Assembly (NCBI GenBank): GCA_021779755.1
Contig: JAJYAA010000002.1
Span: 1 to 40,977 of the forward strand
Length of the DNA: 40,977 nucleotides
Reading direction: 5' to 3'
Source of the DNA: a bacterium
GTDB taxonomy: Bacteria; Patescibacteriota; Saccharimonadia; Saccharimonadales; Saccharimonadaceae
This document shows positions 40,295-40,977 of the stretch, piece after piece (position 1 is the stretch's first letter; every line of letters begins with the position of its first letter). The notes under the pieces are model-generated. The model did no database searches, was not told the origin of the DNA, and worked only from the letters and a program-made list of their open reading frames with translations. A program made the translations under genes and the position numbers.

Positions 40295-40977
40295 ATGAAG
40301 TTAACAAGAATTCATATTCGAACAGCCCTAATATATAGCTTGGTCGTCGTATTAAGCTGTAGTCATCCAATGATAGCTATGGCAGACGACGGTACCGCTA
40401 CGAGCTCGGCCACTACAACGGCACAGGAGACATCGACCACACCAAGTCCAAATTATACGTATGATCCTACGACCGAACACTGGAATAGTGACCAATGGTA
40501 TTATGACAGTAACACCGGTAAATATGAGCCAGTACCCGACAAAACTAGCACCGCTGAAGCCGTGACAGCACCCACTAATGACAGCAGCAATCCTCCGCTA
40601 GCGCAATCCTCCGCAGAGGCCACGTCGGGTGGTCCAGAGGCGACGGCGACCGCGACGTCAACGGCTGTCTCAACTATGTCTAGTAGTAGTGCAATTAGTA
40701 CCAGTACGACCTCATCTGCTCAGTCTGGGGATGCGAGCGTCACTAATAATACGACCGCCGGTGATGCAACAACTGGTAGCGCACAGGCGGCCGACACCTT
40801 AATTAATACGGTCAATTCGTCGACTGGCGGGAGTGGCATAGTTAGCTTTACTTCTAATGTATCGGGCGATGTGAACGGCGATATTCAGCTGTATCCGATG
40901 ATACTTAGCGCCATGGCGTCACGTGGCATTATCAGTACACCAGACACAAGCCAGGCTGTTACGGGTGCAATAACGAC
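40295..40977 (+). CDS. Secreted Ser/Thr-rich repeat protein, C-terminal part outside window
   Basis: From the ATG at 40295 (AGGAGGT six bases upstream) the frame stays open to the last base, giving 227 residues of an unfinished protein. It has a signal peptide (about 1-30, ending near MIAMA), then DDGTATSSATTTAQETSTTP, a WNSDQWYYDSNTGKYEP segment, a long Ser/Thr/Ala linker and finally AQSGDASVTNNTTAGDATTG, the same SGDA module as in the protein at 39580. This makes it a member of the same surface family. The rest lies to the right of the window. Confidence 0.7.
   Translation, partial: MKLTRIHIRTALIYSLVVVLSCSHPMIAMADDGTATSSATTTAQETSTTPSPNYTYDPTTEHWNSDQWYYDSNTGKYEPVPDKTSTAEAVTAPTNDSSNPPLAQSSAEATSGGPEATATATSTAVSTMSSSSAISTSTTSSAQSGDASVTNNTTAGDATTGSAQAADTLINTVNSSTGGSGIVSFTSNVSGDVNGDIQLYPMILSAMASRGIISTPDTSQAVTGAIT

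Overview
The window looks like a chromosomal piece of a Patescibacteria/CPR bacterium, most likely a Saccharibacterium (TM7). This is inferred from gene content and style, since no ribosomal or other phylogenetic marker is present. The clues are a Gram-positive-like surface (two sortases with linked cell-wall substrates, undecaprenyl-phosphate sugar transferase, glycan ligase, secreted penicillin-binding-like serine hydrolase), an RmlC-RmlD fusion, a LexA-like DNA-binding domain without protease, many tightly packed or overlapping genes, and many starts with no ribosome binding site but a -10 box about six bases upstream (probable leaderless mRNAs). No UGA recoding is needed.

Region 1 (1-14.3 kb) is a surface-polysaccharide locus: the end of a flippase, an RmlD paralogue, a GT8 enzyme with a lost DxD motif, GT2 enzymes with a DUF2304 partner, the dTDP-L-rhamnose operon rmlB-rmlCD-rmlA, a secreted glycan-binding-like protein, a nucleotidyltransferase, a phosphomannomutase-like HAD enzyme, a GT4, the initiating phosphoglycosyltransferase and a WaaL/Wzy-like ligase or polymerase. 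Region 2 (14.3-19.6 kb) has a LexA-like regulator, a large sortase substrate, its sortase, a membrane-anchored SxxK serine hydrolase, and tRNA-Asn with its own promoter and terminator.

Region 3 (about 19.6-29.4 kb) is an integrative mobile element next to tRNA-Asn. It holds a defence-type reverse transcriptase, a large serine recombinase, a DUF4352 membrane protein with a pseudoknotted structured leader, a terminase-small-subunit-like protein, a ParB-methyltransferase fusion, a HEPN-motif protein, DUF3892, an HNH nuclease, an ImmR/ImmA repressor-protease pair and a zinc-ribbon/HTH excisionase-like operon. The reverse transcriptase and the HEPN protein are the best candidates for new antiphage functions.

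Region 4 (29.6-35.1 kb) is a compact six-gene operon for a second glycan: nucleotide-sugar dehydrogenase, membrane GT2, P-loop kinase, GT2, HAD enzyme and polysaccharide deacetylase. It ends in a terminator and a tRNA-like remnant. Region 5 (35.3-41 kb) holds an isolated 68-residue gene with a complete transcription unit, then a second sortase-substrate pair, a degenerate GT2 and a run of secreted repeat proteins separated by strong hairpins; the last one runs off the window.
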